From Inquilinus sp042743185 (GTDB lineage: Bacteria; Pseudomonadota; Alphaproteobacteria; DSM-16000; Inquilinaceae), in contig NZ_JBHYMS010000008.1 in the NCBI RefSeq assembly GCF_042743185.1, positions 104,747-168,746 of the forward strand: a stretch of 64,000 bases of DNA, written 5' to 3'. The position numbers were made by a program, and so were the translations under genes. The notes under the pieces are model-generated. The model had not been told where the DNA came from. It saw nothing but the letters and a program-made list of their open reading frames with translations, and searched no databases. This document shows, in pieces, positions 42,272 through 50,330 of this stretch; the stretch's first letter is position 1; each line of letters opens with the position of its first letter.

Positions 42272-42481
42272 TCACGCGGATCTCTTCCGGCGCCGCTCCT
42301 CGCTGTGGTTCACGACGTCCCCGACATCGCCGAAGGCGATGGCGTTGCCCTGCTCCGGGATGACCTGCTGCCGGTCGAGATCCAGCCGGGCGACGATGAC
42401 GTCGTCCTTATCGCCGTTCGAATTCGTTATCTCCAAGTGATCGCCGGGCTTGCAGCGCTGCAGAATCACGAGCGGATCCAT
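42272..42481 (-). CDS. Small hypothetical protein (69 aa)
   Basis: A 69-codon frame starts at ATG 42481, with GGAG eight bases upstream, and ends four bases from the convergent DUF5054 stop. The product has an MDPLVILQRCKPGDHLEITN start and a basic ERRRKRSA tail. No family is recognised. The middle (NAIAFGDVGDVVNHSE) looks like a folded small beta domain. Codon use is a little less GC-rich than in the neighbours. It may be real or a chance frame. Confidence 0.45.
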   Translation of the reverse strand: MDPLVILQRCKPGDHLEITNSNGDKDDVIVARLDLDRQQVIPEQGNAIAFGDVGDVVNHSEERRRKRSA

Positions 42482-42586
42482 TGCGAGCTCCATGCGGTTT
42501 CGGGGGGGCGCCATGCGTCGGTCGGCCCGCATATGGGAGTCAACACGCCGCGCCCGGCGACGGTTCGGTCCGACACGGCGATCGGC

Positions 42587-43057
42587 CTATTTGACGTCGT
42601 CTCGATCCAGGCCGGGCCAGTTCGCATTGGCCTGGTCGATATAGCGCCCGGTGTCCTTCAGCCAGGTGTCGCGGACGCCGAGGTCGTAGTTCAGGTACAG
42701 CCGCCCGTCGACGATCGACCAGGCCTCAGGCTCGATCTTCACCAGATAGCCGCGCGACGTGCCATAGGCGCAGAAGCCGCCGAAGGCCGGCATGTACGTC
42801 TCCGGATCGGCCTCGAACAGCGCCTTGTCCTCGGCGCTGGCGAACCACCAGGTGGCGCCGCCGTGCTGCGCGGCGAATTCGGGCTTGCCCTGGCGCGGTG
42901 CGCCTTCGCGGAAATAGGCGACCGGGTCGTAGCCGCGGATCGCGACATGGTCGGGCGATCCCAGCGTGTTGACGGGGCGCTGTGCGTCCTGAGCCGGGGC
43001 GGCCAGTGGCACGACGCAGGCAAGCGCGGCCAGCGCCAGCAGGGTGCGTCGGAGCAT
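42587..43057 (-). CDS. Exported YHS-domain protein
   Basis: The 156-residue protein has a Sec signal peptide (residues 1-22, ending APA) and a YHS domain: AIRGYDPVAYFREGAPRQG, then WWFASAEDKALFEADPETY and PAFGGFCAYGTSRG. The lone cysteine in GGFCAYG fits the YHS metal-binding site only loosely. Proteins of this type are periplasmic and uncharacterised; heavy-metal or haem-related roles have been suggested for the domain. AAGGAAAGC precedes the ATG. It lies 26 bp downstream of the 46-residue gene on the same strand. Confidence 0.85.
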   Translation of the reverse strand: MLRRTLLALAALACVVPLAAPAQDAQRPVNTLGSPDHVAIRGYDPVAYFREGAPRQGKPEFAAQHGGATWWFASAEDKALFEADPETYMPAFGGFCAYGTSRGYLVKIEPEAWSIVDGRLYLNYDLGVRDTWLKDTGRYIDQANANWPGLDRDDVK

Positions 43058-43083
43058 GATGCTTTCCTTTCGGGGATGCGGGA

Positions 43084-43224
43084 TCACTGGGCCAGCAGTG
43101 CCGCGGCGCGCAGCCGGGCCAGTTCCTCTTCCAGCTCGCGGATGCGCCGGTCCTTGCGGGCCAGCTCGCGGGCGACGGCGTCGTCGGACCGCTTCGGGTC
43201 CTCGGTGCGGGTGTTCAAGGTCAT
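43084..43224 (-). CDS. 46-residue coiled-coil-like protein
   Basis: This frame is short but well supported. The ATG at 43224 overlaps the upstream esterase stop by four bases (ATGA), and GAGG lies seven bases before it. The product begins MTLNTRTEDPKRSDDAVARE and continues with a charged heptad-like helix (RRIRELEEELARLRAAALL). It is a predicted single amphipathic helix or short coiled coil. Function is unknown; it may be an adaptor or translation-coupling peptide between the esterase and YHS genes. Confidence 0.55.
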   Translation of the reverse strand: MTLNTRTEDPKRSDDAVARELARKDRRIRELEEELARLRAAALLAQ

Positions 43225-44054
43225 GGCAGCACCTCGCTCGTGATCGGGGTTGCGGGCAGGCCCAGCGCCGCCAGGCCGCCGTCCAGCCAGCCGGCCCGCA
43301 TCTCGTGCCCGCCATCATGCAGGCACAGGGTGATCGGGCCGCGCTCGCAGCCCTGCGCCTGGGCGCAGGCAATGCCGGCGATCGTCACCGGCCTGTCGGT
43401 GCCGAGCCGGCAGCCGGCACGCGTTTCCAGCACCTCGAGGCTGCGAACCGTGTCGCCCTGGTGCCAGCGGTCGCCGATGGCACGGCCGGCCAGCGGGAAG
43501 GTGCGGTCGGCCCGGCCGTGGAAATGGACCAGCGGCGGCGGCACGGCCTGGCAGTCCGGGGGCTGCGGCAACGGCTGCCAGAACACGCCGGAGAAGGTGA
43601 CGGCGCCGGCGACGCGGCTGCCGAGATGGCAGGCTACGGTCCAGGCCATCGACGCGCCCTGCGAGAAGCCGCCGACCACGACCCGGTCCGGGCCGAAGCC
43701 GAAGCGGCGCTGCAGGTCGTCCAGCACCTCGCCGACGAAGCGGGTCTCGTCGCGGTCGTGGCTGGGCGAGGTGTCGAAGGACCAGGTGCGATTGATCCCG
43801 TCCGGGGCGGCGAAGGCCAGGCCATGTGCCCGGGCGACCGCGATCAGATCGGCCGCCCGCATCTGCTCGGCGGCCGAGCTTTCATAGCCGTGGAAGAACA
43901 GATAGACGCCGGCCGGCGCCCCGTCCGGCGGCAGGACGATGCGGTATTCGCCGTTGGCGACGCGGCACGGCATGTCATTGCCGCCCGCATCCGTGGCTGC
44001 GCCGGCGCCCGGCAGCAACAGCGCGGCCAGGGTGATCAGAACCGGCCGCATCAT
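43221..44054 (-). CDS. LpqC/PHB-depolymerase-like secreted esterase
   Basis: The 277-residue protein has a signal peptide (ending near residue 20, GAGA) and an alpha/beta-hydrolase domain of the LpqC/feruloyl-esterase type: VYLFFHGYESSAAEQM, FAAPDGINRTW, nucleophile elbow GGFSQGASMAW, VHFHGRADRTFP with the acid, and GGHEMRAGW with the catalytic histidine. It is probably periplasmic and hydrolyses esters. Its start overlaps the OpgC-like stop by four bases, and its own stop overlaps the 46-residue gene. Confidence 0.83.
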   Translation of the reverse strand: MMRPVLITLAALLLPGAGAATDAGGNDMPCRVANGEYRIVLPPDGAPAGVYLFFHGYESSAAEQMRAADLIAVARAHGLAFAAPDGINRTWSFDTSPSHDRDETRFVGEVLDDLQRRFGFGPDRVVVGGFSQGASMAWTVACHLGSRVAGAVTFSGVFWQPLPQPPDCQAVPPPLVHFHGRADRTFPLAGRAIGDRWHQGDTVRSLEVLETRAGCRLGTDRPVTIAGIACAQAQGCERGPITLCLHDGGHEMRAGWLDGGLAALGLPATPITSEVLP

Positions 44055-45220
44055 GCCGGCACCGACGCCGGCCGGGCCGGCATCCCCTTGAACCAGGCGA
44101 CGGCATAGGCGACCGCGATCAGCACGGCGAAGCCGGCCAGGTTGGCGGCGGCGGTGGCCAGCGGCCCGCGACCGGTGTGGTCCAGCACCATGCCCAGCAG
44201 CTGCGCCGTGACCATGCCGCTGACGAAGACGGCCAGGGTCTGCTGCCCGACCTTGGAGATCACCGCGACCGCCGCGCCCTTCAGCCGCCGGCCCCCGTCA
44301 CCAACCAGTTGCACGGCGAGATAGGCCAGCGCCAGGAAGTGCAGGAGGCGCAGCGCACCGAAATGCGTCTTGTCGGTCAGCGGCGCCAGGGCCTGGGCCC
44401 AGCCGCCGAAGAAGGGCGAGGCCTCGAGGATCCGGTAATGGGCGAAAGGCACCGTCGCCAGCACGAAGGCGATGGCCAGGCCGATCAAGGTCCGGCTGAA
44501 GCCCGGCGCCGGCAGGGTGCGGCGCATCAGGAAGAAGCCGAGATAGAACAAGAGCTGCCAGCCGAACGGGTCGAAGAACCAGGGGCGGTCCGACCAGGGC
44601 TCGGCCGGCAGGTCCAGCAGATGCGCCTGGGTCAGGCCCCAGATCGCGGCCATCAGCACGAAGGGCAGCGCGCGGTGCAGCCGCTCGGCCAGGATCATCG
44701 CCGGCATCAGCGCCAGGATGACCAGGTACATCGGCAGGATGTCGAAATAGTTCGGCACATAGGTCAGCGTCAGGAGCCGCGGCAGCAGGCCCATCGGGTC
44801 GGCGAAGAAATGCGGCAGGTTCAGCGCGACGATGTAGCTCTCGCCGCCCGGCCGGGTGCCGGCGGCCGCCACCAGCGCGGCGATGACGACGAAGACCGCA
44901 ATATGGATCCAGTAGATCTGCCAGACTCGGCGGGCAACCCGGCCGGCGCCGCGGGCGAAGCCGTCGCGGTCGAACACCCGGCCGAAGGCGATGGCCGAGG
45001 CCATGCCGGACAGGAACACGAACATCTCGGTCGCGTCGGAGAAGCCGAAGCGCGCCGGGATCCACAGGATCCACGTGTTGTCCGGGATGTGGGCGGTCAG
45101 GATGATCAGCATCCCGATGCCACGGAAGACGTCGAGCCGCGGGTCGCGCCGGGGCCTGCCGGCGGCGGCGCTGGACAGCGCCTCACGCGCCGGCGGATCA
45201 GAAGGCCTGGTGATATGCAT
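44051..45220 (-). CDS. OpgC-like membrane protein
   Basis: The 389-residue protein has about ten hydrophobic segments and the OpgC signature: RLDVFRGIGMLIILTAHIPD at the first membrane segment, then FVFLSGMASAIAFGRVF. OpgC modifies osmoregulated periplasmic glucans with succinyl or other acyl groups. The start overlaps the TPP-enzyme stop by 23 bases. No opgG/H genes are in the window, so the substrate may be another periplasmic polysaccharide. Confidence 0.83.
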   Translation of the reverse strand: MHITRPSDPPAREALSSAAAGRPRRDPRLDVFRGIGMLIILTAHIPDNTWILWIPARFGFSDATEMFVFLSGMASAIAFGRVFDRDGFARGAGRVARRVWQIYWIHIAVFVVIAALVAAAGTRPGGESYIVALNLPHFFADPMGLLPRLLTLTYVPNYFDILPMYLVILALMPAMILAERLHRALPFVLMAAIWGLTQAHLLDLPAEPWSDRPWFFDPFGWQLLFYLGFFLMRRTLPAPGFSRTLIGLAIAFVLATVPFAHYRILEASPFFGGWAQALAPLTDKTHFGALRLLHFLALAYLAVQLVGDGGRRLKGAAVAVISKVGQQTLAVFVSGMVTAQLLGMVLDHTGRGPLATAAANLAGFAVLIAVAYAVAWFKGMPARPASVPA

Positions 45221-46808
45221 CGGCGTCGAACCTGCAGGCGATCAGGGTGAAGCGGTCGCGGTCCCGGGCGGCGGCCAGCTCCGTCGCCAGTGTCTCGGCG
45301 CTGGCGACGGTGCGGCCGTGGCCGCCGAAGCCTTCGGCGACCGCGGCGAAATCGGTGAGGCCCAGGGCGACGCCATTGGGTGCCAGCCCGGCCGAGTCCT
45401 GCTTCAGGGCGATCAGGGCCAGGCTCCGGTCCTGGAACAGCACGATGGTGACCGGCAGGCCGAGGTCGCGCAGGGTGGCCAGCTCGCCGATCCCCATCTC
45501 CAGCCCGCCATCGCCCATCACGGCGACGACGCGGCGTGTCGGGTCGGCGACCTTGGCGCCGATCGCCAGCGGCAGGGCCGCGGCCATGGTGCAGAAGCCG
45601 GTCGACTGCAGCAGCGACAGCGGCCGCCGCGCGACCCATTTCTGGGACAAGAGGATGCGGTGGGCGCCGGCGTCGACGGTGACGAGATCATCATCCGCCA
45701 CCATGCGGTTCAGCACCTCGACGATGACGTGCGGCCCCCAGTCGGCGCGGGCGGCGAAGCATTCGGCCAACGCTTTCCGGGCCGTGGCGGGCTCGCCGTC
45801 GGTCCAGGCCTCACCGGGGCGGGCGGCCTCGGCCAAAGCGGCGACAGCGGCCGCGGGCGCGGCCAGCAGCCGCGTGCCGGCGTGGTGCATGGCGTGGTCG
45901 GCCGGGGCGGCGGTGATCTCGACGATCCGGTCCGGGTCCGAGACCGGATCGAGCCAGCCGAGCCGCATCTCGATCGGGTCGTAGCCGACGAACAGCAGCA
46001 GGTCGGCCCGGCCGAACAGCGGCAGCAGCACCGCATCCGCCAGCGGCGACAGGCCGGCGCCGCCCAGCGCCAGGGGATGATCCTCCGGCACCAGCCCCTT
46101 GGCCTTATAGGTGGTGACCACCGGCGCGCCGAGCCGTTCGGCCAGGCGCAGCAGGGCCGGGCCGGCGCCTTTCTGCGCCGCCTCCAGCCCGGCCAGGATC
46201 AGCGGCCGCCGCGCCCGCGACAGGCGGTCGGCCAGCGTCGCGATCGCCGGGTCCTGCGGCGCGATCCCCGGGCGCAGCACCGCCGGCGGCGCGACCGGCC
46301 GCGGCGCCGGATCGGCCATCGCCGCCACCGCCGGCGACAGGTCGAGATGCACAGGCCCCATCGGCTCGGCCAGTGCCGTGGCCAGGGCCCGGGCGACGGT
46401 GGGGCCGGCGCTCTCCGGCTCGATCTCGAAGCTGGCCTTGACCAGCGGCCGCAGCAACGCGGCATGGTCGATCACCTGGTGGGTGTGGCGGGCCCGGGTC
46501 GGCCGGTCGACGATGCCGGAGACGACGATCAGCGGCACATGCTCCTGCGCCGCGTCGGCAATGCCGTTGACCGCATTCGCCAGCCCCGGGCCGACGGTGG
46601 CCACCAGCAGGCCCGGGGTCGCCGTGGTCACCGAGGCGCCGGCGGCCATGATCGCCGCCGCCGTCTCGTGCCGCGCCAGGTGAAAGCGGATGCCCGCCGC
46701 CTCCAGCCCGTCGACCAGGGTCACGACCTCGCCGCCCGGCATGCCGAAGGCATGGCGGACTCCATGGGCGTGCAGGGTGGCGGCGATCGTGTCGGCGATG
46801 CGGGTCAT
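45198..46808 (-). CDS. Thiamine-pyrophosphate-dependent enzyme (acetolactate-synthase-like)
   Basis: The 536-residue protein has the three-domain ThDP-decarboxylase plan. The N-terminal pyrimidine-binding domain has the catalytic glutamate in HLARHETAAAIMAAG near residue 48 and GPGLANAVNGIADAAQEHVP. The C-terminal pyrophosphate domain has GDGGLEMGIGELATL and ends that motif with LFQD, where the usual magnesium-ligand asparagine is Asp. Members include acetolactate synthase, benzaldehyde lyase and sulfoacetaldehyde acetyltransferase; the substrate cannot be assigned. It starts one base before the preceding membrane-protein stop codon region and overlaps the OpgC-like gene by 23 bases, an unusual operon partner for this enzyme. 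Confidence 0.83.
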   Translation of the reverse strand: MTRIADTIAATLHAHGVRHAFGMPGGEVVTLVDGLEAAGIRFHLARHETAAAIMAAGASVTTATPGLLVATVGPGLANAVNGIADAAQEHVPLIVVSGIVDRPTRARHTHQVIDHAALLRPLVKASFEIEPESAGPTVARALATALAEPMGPVHLDLSPAVAAMADPAPRPVAPPAVLRPGIAPQDPAIATLADRLSRARRPLILAGLEAAQKGAGPALLRLAERLGAPVVTTYKAKGLVPEDHPLALGGAGLSPLADAVLLPLFGRADLLLFVGYDPIEMRLGWLDPVSDPDRIVEITAAPADHAMHHAGTRLLAAPAAAVAALAEAARPGEAWTDGEPATARKALAECFAARADWGPHVIVEVLNRMVADDDLVTVDAGAHRILLSQKWVARRPLSLLQSTGFCTMAAALPLAIGAKVADPTRRVVAVMGDGGLEMGIGELATLRDLGLPVTIVLFQDRSLALIALKQDSAGLAPNGVALGLTDFAAVAEGFGGHGRTVASAETLATELAAARDRDRFTLIACRFDADAYHQAF

Positions 46809-47312
46809 TTACCGGGCGCTCTCAGCGGGTTGGGACTCGCGGAAGCGTACGACGTAGGCGACGGCCAGGCCGAACAGGATGTGGCCCACCAGCGAGGCCC
46901 AGGTCAGCGGGATGAAGCCGAGGAAGGCGGGCAGTCCGGCGAAGATATGGGCCATGACGTAGAGGGCGAAGATCCACAGCCCGGTGCCGAAGCCGATGCC
47001 GGTCAGCACCAGCGGCAGCTTCGGCAGGATCGCGCGCTGCAGCGGCCGGGCGATGAACAGATAGCCGATCGGGTAGAACACGATGCCGGTGATGGCATGG
47101 ATCAGCTCCGCCGCCGTCCAGCTCTGGAACCCGAAGACGGACTGCACCAGGGCCGCGGGCTCCAGCGGTCCGCCGACCAGGAACGGGGTGATGCCGCGGG
47201 CCCAGACTTCCCAGGTCAGGTCGGCGGCGACGCCGGCGAGCAGGATGGTCGGGACGAGGCGGCCGGTCACCGCGGGAAACAGCGGCGTATCGGATGTCTG
47301 GGTCATGGTCAT
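46809..47312 (-). CDS. Four-helix membrane protein of unknown function
   Basis: The 167-residue protein has four hydrophobic segments (about 18-35, 65-88, 93-118, 133-155) and a short charged tail. No family motif was recognised; the segment ITGIVFYPIGYLFIARPLQR is distinctive. GGAG nine bases upstream supports the ATG at 47312. It is directly adjacent to the TPP-enzyme gene and 21 bases from the TPR gene, so it is part of the same leftward unit. Confidence 0.75.
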   Translation of the reverse strand: MTMTQTSDTPLFPAVTGRLVPTILLAGVAADLTWEVWARGITPFLVGGPLEPAALVQSVFGFQSWTAAELIHAITGIVFYPIGYLFIARPLQRAILPKLPLVLTGIGFGTGLWIFALYVMAHIFAGLPAFLGFIPLTWASLVGHILFGLAVAYVVRFRESQPAESAR

Positions 47313-47333
47313 GATGAAGATCTCCAGTCGAAT

Positions 47334-48671
47334 TCAACGGTGGGCCAAGAGGCGGGCGGCAGTGGATGAAGCGCGGCCGTCGACCGCCGCGATCAGCCGG
47401 TCCTCGGCCTTCAACCTATGGCGGGCATCGCGGATCGCCCGCAGCGCCGGGGCGTCGGCGCGCCGGGACGCGGCCTCGGCCAGGACCAGGACGAACAGGT
47501 CGCGCTGGGCGTGGCTGCCGCCGAGCCGCGGCAGGGCGGCGGCGAGGCGGTCGAGCGACCCGCGCTCGCCGCCCAGGCCCGTGATCACACGGGCCAGGGG
47601 CAGGCCGAGCTCGGCCGCGACACTGGCCTGGTCGCCATTGCCCTGGGCCCGGACCTGCAGCGCCATCACCAGCTCCGCCGCCGCCGGCCGGTCGCCGAGC
47701 GCGACCAGCGCGATCAGGGTGTGCAGCGCGGCGAAGACCAGGGTGGTGTCGGCTCGGCGCTTGCGGGCAATCTCCGCCAGATCGGCCCAGCGGTTACCGA
47801 CATCGACGCCGAAGCGCTCCAGCCGCCACAGCAGCGACACGGCGTTGGCCATGTCACGGAAATCGTCGGTCGGCGTGGGGCGCACCTCCTCGTCGTAGAG
47901 GCGCAGCACGCGCTCATTGTCGCCGCGCTCGAGATGCAGCAGCGCCAGGTGCCAGGCCATGTGGAAGCTGAAGTTGTTGCAGCGGGACCAACTGCCGCGG
48001 CTGCCCTCCAGCCAGGCGAGGCCGGCTGCGGTCTCGCCCCGCATCTCATGGACATGCGAGACCGCGTGCAGCCCCCAGGCATCGTCCGGCTCCATCACCA
48101 CGGCCTGCCGGCCATAGGCCTCGGCGGCGGCATAGGCGCCGTGCTCCTCGATGGCGAAGGCGTGGCAGCCGAGCAGGAAGCCGGCGGCCGGGCGGTCGGG
48201 CGACCACACCGTCATCATCCGCTGCGAGGCGGCCAGCATGCCCGCGGCATCGCCGAGCATGAAGCGCAGCGCATGCGCGAGCTTGAAGGGCAGAAAGGTG
48301 GCCGACCGGTCGGCGAAGCGGAGGTCCAGGCAGTCGGCGGCGTCGGCGAAGCGGTCCTCCGCCGCATGGGCAAGTGCCTCGACCAGGGCCCGCTCGTCGG
48401 CGGTGCCGCCGTCCTTCGCCGCCAGGGCGCGTCGGGCCGCCGCCAAAGCCTCGCGCGCCGGGTCGGCCAGCTCCCGGCGGGCCAGGATCAGGTTGGCGAA
48501 ACCCTTCAGCGCCAGCGCCGGGACATGGTCCGAATCGGCCTCCAGCGCCCGCCCGATCGCGATGCCGGTCGAGGGCCGGTGGGCCGCGAGGCCGCGCACC
48601 GCCTCCTCGAAGGCCAGGGTGGCGTCGAGGCTGGCGGAGCTGGTCGAAAGGTCGAAGGCGTCCAACGGCAT
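47334..48671 (-). CDS. Tetratricopeptide-like (TTC38-type) protein
   Basis: The 445-residue helical protein resembles the TTC38 group of TPR proteins: ALALKGFANLILARREL, HAFAIEEHGAYAAAEAYGRQ, DDAWGLHAVSHVHEMRGE and the FSFHMAWHLALLHLERGD segment. It has no signal peptide and no catalytic domain. TPR proteins of this kind are protein-protein adaptors; the partner is unknown. AAAGGA precedes the ATG. It is the first gene of the leftward run that ends at 42272. Confidence 0.82.
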   Translation of the reverse strand: MPLDAFDLSTSSASLDATLAFEEAVRGLAAHRPSTGIAIGRALEADSDHVPALALKGFANLILARRELADPAREALAAARRALAAKDGGTADERALVEALAHAAEDRFADAADCLDLRFADRSATFLPFKLAHALRFMLGDAAGMLAASQRMMTVWSPDRPAAGFLLGCHAFAIEEHGAYAAAEAYGRQAVVMEPDDAWGLHAVSHVHEMRGETAAGLAWLEGSRGSWSRCNNFSFHMAWHLALLHLERGDNERVLRLYDEEVRPTPTDDFRDMANAVSLLWRLERFGVDVGNRWADLAEIARKRRADTTLVFAALHTLIALVALGDRPAAAELVMALQVRAQGNGDQASVAAELGLPLARVITGLGGERGSLDRLAAALPRLGGSHAQRDLFVLVLAEAASRRADAPALRAIRDARHRLKAEDRLIAAVDGRASSTAARLLAHR

Positions 48672-49017
48672 GTCGGGTCCTTTCTCGCCCGTCCGGGCAA
48701 GGCTCGGCCGTGGCGTCGATCGGGCGACGCGGCGGCAGTCCGGTTCTGAGGGAGGGTCGAGTGTCGGCTGTGGCTCAGCCGTCCCGGGTTGCGACCCTCG
48801 ACCGCAACGCCGGCGGGGCGGCCGGGCCGGCGGGATGAGTGGGTGCCGGATCAGCGGCCCCCGGGGCGAAGGGAAACAGGAGACGATCCATCGGATGTTT
48901 CCGTAGAAGAGGTTCGCCGCAACCGGCTTGTGACGACTTCTTCGGCGGTCGGGCGGCTGGTATTACACGGCCTGGGAAAATTTTTCTGACGCCGTCTGCA
49001 GAACCATCCGACCCTCT
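48672..49017. other. Intergenic region between divergent TPR and sigma-factor genes
   Basis: About 350 bp without a convincing gene. The left part is very GC-rich. The right part (48945-48990) is AT-richer, with GGTATTACACGG and GGGAAAATTTTTCTG, and probably holds promoters for the TPR operon and/or an upstream activation region for the sigma factor. No clear sigma-70 pair, terminator or repeat was found. Confidence 0.5.
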
Positions 49018-49044
49018 GTAACGAATCCGGGATCGGAGCCGTAT
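49018..49044 (+). promoter_or_regulatory. Possible ECF-sigma promoter of the sigma/anti-sigma pair
   Basis: GTAACG (49018-49023) and CGTAT (49040-49044) are separated by 16 bp. This resembles the GTAACC-N16-CGAA type reported for the Caulobacter SigF regulon, whose sigma factor also sits next to an NrsF anti-sigma gene. The predicted start point falls only about seven bases before the GTG at 49058, so the leader would be very short; that geometry is a weakness. Confidence 0.45.
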
Positions 49045-49057
49045 GAGGTGATGACGC

Positions 49058-49615
49058 GTGAGTGACCCCTTGCGGGAGGACCAGTGGGCGACATGGATGC
49101 GGGCCGCGATAGCCGGCGACGCCGGCGCCTATCGCCTCTTCCTGCAGGCGGTGACGCCGCATCTGCGCGCCATGGCCCGGCGACGCGGCGCCCTGTTCGG
49201 CGGCTCGGCCGACGATGCCGAGGATGTCGTCCAGGAGGTGCTGCTGGCGATCCATCTGAAGCGCGGCAGCTGGGACCCGTCGCGGCCGATCGGCCCCTGG
49301 ATCTCGGTGATCGTGCGCAACAAGATGATCGATGCGCTGCGCCGACGCGGCCGGCATGTCGACGTGCCGATCGAGGATGTGATCGACACGCTGGCGGCGG
49401 AGGCGCCGCCGGACGGGCTGGAGCAGCGCGACGTCGACCGCCTGCTGTCGCGGCTGCAGGACCGGCAGCGCGATATCGTGCGGTCGATCTCGGTCGAGGG
49501 CGGCAGCGTGCGCGAGACCGCGGGCCGGCTCGGCATGACCGAAGGTGCCGTGCGCGTGGCGCTGCACCGCGCGCTGAAGGCCCTGGCCGCCTTGTATCGG
49601 AGTGAACCGGAGTGA
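49058..49615 (+). CDS. ECF sigma factor (SigF/NrsF-linked group)
   Basis: The 185-residue protein has sigma region 2 (AYRLFLQAVTPHLRAMARRR, then DDAEDVVQEVLLAIHLKRGS and GPWISVIVRNKMIDALRRRG) and region 4 (LQDRQRDIVRSISVEGGSVR, then LGMTEGAVRVALHRALKAL), with no region 3, as in ECF factors. GTG at 49058 is preceded by GAGGTG at seven bases. The stop overlaps the next gene's GTG by four bases (GTGA). Pairing with an NrsF/DUF1109 membrane protein is typical of alphaproteobacterial sigma factors that respond to oxidants or heavy metals. Confidence 0.88.
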   Translation: MSDPLREDQWATWMRAAIAGDAGAYRLFLQAVTPHLRAMARRRGALFGGSADDAEDVVQEVLLAIHLKRGSWDPSRPIGPWISVIVRNKMIDALRRRGRHVDVPIEDVIDTLAAEAPPDGLEQRDVDRLLSRLQDRQRDIVRSISVEGGSVRETAGRLGMTEGAVRVALHRALKALAALYRSEPE

Positions 49616-50247
49616 AGACCGACGACCTCATCACCGCCCTGGCGCAGGACGCGCCCGTCCGCTGGCCGCTCGGCCGTGCGGTGGCGGCCGCCATGGCCGG
49701 CGGCGCGGTCGTGGCCGGGGCGATCTTCTTCGCCGGCATCGGCGTGCGGCCGGATGTGATGCAGGCGGTCGAAACCGTCCGCTACCTGTTCAAGTTCGTC
49801 GTCACCCTGGCGCTCGCCGTCACCGCCACCGGGCTGATCCTGCATCTGGCGCGGCCGGGCGCGCCGCTGGGCGCCTGGTGCTGGGCGCTGCTGGCGGCGC
49901 CGGCCCTGCTGGCCGTGTCGGTCGCGCTGGAGATGCTGGCGATGCCCATCTCGACCTGGGGCGCCCGGTGGATCGGCGAGAATGCGCGCTACTGCATGAT
50001 CGTCATCCCGCTGATGGCGCTCGGGCCGCTGGCCCTGCTGCTGGTCGCCCTGCGCCAGGGTGCGCCGCGGCGTCCGGGGCTGGCCGGCGCGGTCGCCGGC
50101 CTCGTGGCCAGCGGCATCGCCGCGACCTTCTATGCCGCGCACTGCCCGGACGACAGCCCGCTCTTCGTCGCCACCTGGTACACGCTGGCGACCGGGATCG
50201 TGGTGCTGATCGGCGCCCTGGCAGGCCGGCGCTGGCTGCGCTGGTAG
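49612..50247 (+). CDS. NrsF/DUF1109-family anti-sigma factor
   Basis: The 211-residue membrane protein starts KTDDLITALAQDAPVRWPLG, the typical N-terminus of the DUF1109/NrsF family, and has six hydrophobic segments with two cysteines near the middle (GAWCWALL, NARYCMIV). In Caulobacter, NrsF holds SigF at the membrane and releases it on chromate or cadmium stress through cysteines. The GTG start overlaps the sigma gene. A chromate transporter gene converges just downstream, which fits a metal-stress theme. Confidence 0.85.
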   Translation: MKTDDLITALAQDAPVRWPLGRAVAAAMAGGAVVAGAIFFAGIGVRPDVMQAVETVRYLFKFVVTLALAVTATGLILHLARPGAPLGAWCWALLAAPALLAVSVALEMLAMPISTWGARWIGENARYCMIVIPLMALGPLALLLVALRQGAPRRPGLAGAVAGLVASGIAATFYAAHCPDDSPLFVATWYTLATGIVVLIGALAGRRWLRW

Positions 50248-50330
50248 CGGGCTAGGCTTGTCGAAGTGCAGGGCGCCGTTCGCCGCATCGGTCCCGGAAG
50301 GCGATGGCGGAGCTGTGGCGCGGTCCGTCC

